NCBI GenBank assembly: GCA_003978395.1
Contig: QNZV01000094.1
Span: forward strand, 1-6,462
Length of the DNA stretch: 6,462 nucleotides
Reading direction: 5' to 3'
From: Sulfurovum sp.
GTDB taxonomy: Bacteria; Campylobacterota; Campylobacteria; Campylobacterales; Sulfurovaceae
Below the pieces are notes generated by a model. The model searched no databases, was not told the origin of the DNA, and was given only the letters and a program-made list of their open reading frames with translations. Both the position numbers and the translations under genes were made by a program. Shown here piece after piece: positions 5,540 through 6,462 of this stretch; positions within the stretch are counted from its first letter, which is position 1, and each line of letters opens with the position of its first letter.

Positions 5540-6358
5540 CTATAATGACGCTAAACGCGTTGTATCTTGAATAACTCTTCTTCCCCATAAAAAACGTTTT
5601 TTATAAAAGGTTTTTTGGTTAAAGTTAAAAATCACTATCTTTTTTGCACCTGAACTGGCATGAATAAAATTGCCATTTCCTAAATAGATACCCACATGTG
5701 TTACTTTTCCTGATGGGTGTTTTTTTGTATCAAAAAAGACCATGTCTCCTTTTTTTAGATTATTATAAGAGACATATTGACCAACCTTTGCTTGGTCACG
5801 AGAAACTCTAGGAATCTTAATTCCTGCATCACGATATATCTTTTGAGTAAATCCAGAACAGTCATAAGTACGAGGTCCTGTCGCACCCCAAACATATTTA
5901 CGACCAAGAAGCTCTTTTGCACGCCACTCTACAGTATTTACAATATTATTTACATTACTACTCTCTCTTGGTCGCCTTATATCTATAACACAACCACCTC
6001 TAGCTTGACGTTCTCCAACTTCAATAGGAGTATTACTCTCTAATATAGGATAGGTTTGTGCCAAAGGAACACTCTCCTCCAATACAGGATAAGTTTGTGC
6101 CAAAGGAACACTCTCCTCCAATACAGGATAGGTTTGTGCCAAAGGAATACCCTCCTCCAATACAGGATATGTTTGTGTTAAAGGAGTTTTATCAATAGAA
6201 GGAGTACATTTTAAACCTGTACTAACATCAATACCCATAATATTTAAAGCTGTTACTTTAACTTTAGGTTTAACCACTTCAGGTGTTTTATTTGAACAAG
6301 CAGTAAAAAATGCCACAGAAGTCAAAAGTAATAAGTTAACCAAAGTATTTTTTTTCAT
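5540..6358 (-). CDS. NlpC/P60 (C40) lipoprotein hydrolase with Pro-rich tandem repeats
   Basis: A predicted envelope-anchored peptidoglycan endopeptidase of the Spr/MepS-like type. The 272 residues begin with a lipoprotein signal: KKN, a hydrophobic core, then FFTAC with lipidated C21. Residues 22-58 form a Pro/Val/Lys-rich linker. Residues 59-110 are four 13-residue repeats of the form PLAQTYPVLEESV. A short link (111-140) contains C123. The catalytic domain (about 141-265) has KELLGRKYVWGATGPRTYDCSGF with C167, then RVSRDQA, GDMVFFD, H221 in THVGIYLG and H233 in NFIHASS, so the triad is complete. MepS of E. coli (188 residues) lacks the long repeat spacer. The repeats probably hold the enzyme away from the membrane or bind a partner. 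AAGGAG at 6369-6374, 10 bases upstream, sets the ATG. The secreted C40 gene follows after 15 bases, and an extended -10 lies upstream. The exact bond cut cannot be told from sequence. Confidence 0.9.
   Translation of the reverse strand: MKKNTLVNLLLLTSVAFFTACSNKTPEVVKPKVKVTALNIMGIDVSTGLKCTPSIDKTPLTQTYPVLEEGIPLAQTYPVLEESVPLAQTYPVLEESVPLAQTYPILESNTPIEVGERQARGGCVIDIRRPRESSNVNNIVNTVEWRAKELLGRKYVWGATGPRTYDCSGFTQKIYRDAGIKIPRVSRDQAKVGQYVSYNNLKKGDMVFFDTKKHPSGKVTHVGIYLGNGNFIHASSGAKKIVIFNFNQKTFYKKRFLWGRRVIQDTTRLASL
6029..6184 (-). repeat. four tandem 39-bp coding repeats
   Basis: Units at 6146-6184, 6107-6145, 6068-6106 and 6029-6067 encode residues 59-71, 72-84, 85-97 and 98-110 of the lipoprotein. 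The two central units differ at a single base (38/39 identical), while the outer units have diverged (PLTQTYPVLEEGI at the N-terminal end, PLAQTYPILESNT at the C-terminal end). The unit is a multiple of three, so copy-number change keeps the frame. Near-identity in the centre points to recent duplication. Confidence 0.97.
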
Positions 6359-6390
6359 AAGTATTATTCTCCTTTTTTTATGTTTTATAT

Positions 6391-6411
6391 TTGATAACCT
6401 TATGTTGATAA
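6391..6411 (+). repeat. TTGATAA direct repeats between promoter and ribosome-binding site
   Basis: TTGATAA occurs at 6391-6397 and 6405-6411, 14 bp apart, around the predicted transcription start of the C40 operon. Tandem half-sites here could be an operator, but a 7-base AT-rich match is weak evidence. Confidence 0.25.
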
Positions 6412-6415
6412 GAAT

Positions 6416-6424
6416 AGTATAACA
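6416..6424 (-). promoter_or_regulatory. extended -10 promoter of the two-gene C40 peptidase operon
   Basis: The minus strand reads TGTTATACT, a TGn-TATACT extended -10 almost identical to the thiI promoter. No -35 match is found 17 bases upstream. The start point would be near 6409, giving a leader of about 50 nt with AAGGAG at 6369-6374 before the ATG. Confidence 0.55.
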
Positions 6425-6462
6425 AGAATTCTGTGTTCTAATTGTGTTTTTTTCAAGTTTTT

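Noticed and set aside
6029..6184. CRISPR array
   Set aside because: The 39-bp units abut without spacers and are translated in frame as part of a lipoprotein.

Overview
The window reads as AT-rich chromosomal DNA, most likely from a free-living Campylobacterota (a Sulfurovum-, Sulfurimonas- or Arcobacter-like organism). This placement rests on the low and uneven GC, the Lys/Asn/Ile-rich proteins, promoters with a clear -10 but no -35, and the kind of four-domain SH3/NlpC-P60 protein present. No marker gene here fixes the taxon.

Layout. Five well-supported genes lie on the minus strand. In transcription order from the right edge they are: a lipoprotein NlpC/P60 hydrolase carrying four 13-residue repeats (5540-6358); a secreted SH3-domain NlpC/P60 hydrolase with a GTG start, 15 bases downstream (4199-5524); a 94% A+T gap of 115 bases; a monofunctional prephenate dehydratase, pheA (3238-4083); a full-length ThiI with a C-terminal rhodanese domain (1727-3172); and SelO, a pseudokinase-fold AMPylase (257-1687). 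One small unrecognised plus-strand ORF (10-249), possibly cut by the window edge, converges on selO with 7 bases between the stop codons. No tRNA, rRNA, CRISPR array, transposase or phage gene was seen, and there is no gene-free stretch over about 115 bases.

How the genes work together. The two right-hand genes look like a cell-envelope operon of two different C40-family peptidoglycan peptidases, one lipid-anchored and one secreted and very basic. It has its own extended -10 promoter. pheA (phenylalanine synthesis) stands alone in function. thiI and selO are closely spaced and share a thiol/sulfur theme: ThiI carries a persulfide for 4-thiouridine and possibly thiazole, and SelO AMPylates redox proteins. 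thiI has its own extended -10 promoter, and its 5' leader contains a GTAG-headed palindrome that looks like a REP element.

I do not see a clear new multi-gene system. The points most worth checking are the REP-like leader hairpin of thiI, the recently amplified 39-bp coding repeat in the lipoprotein, the paired C40 peptidases, and the alphaproteobacterial-looking pheA next to a gammaproteobacterial-looking thiI.
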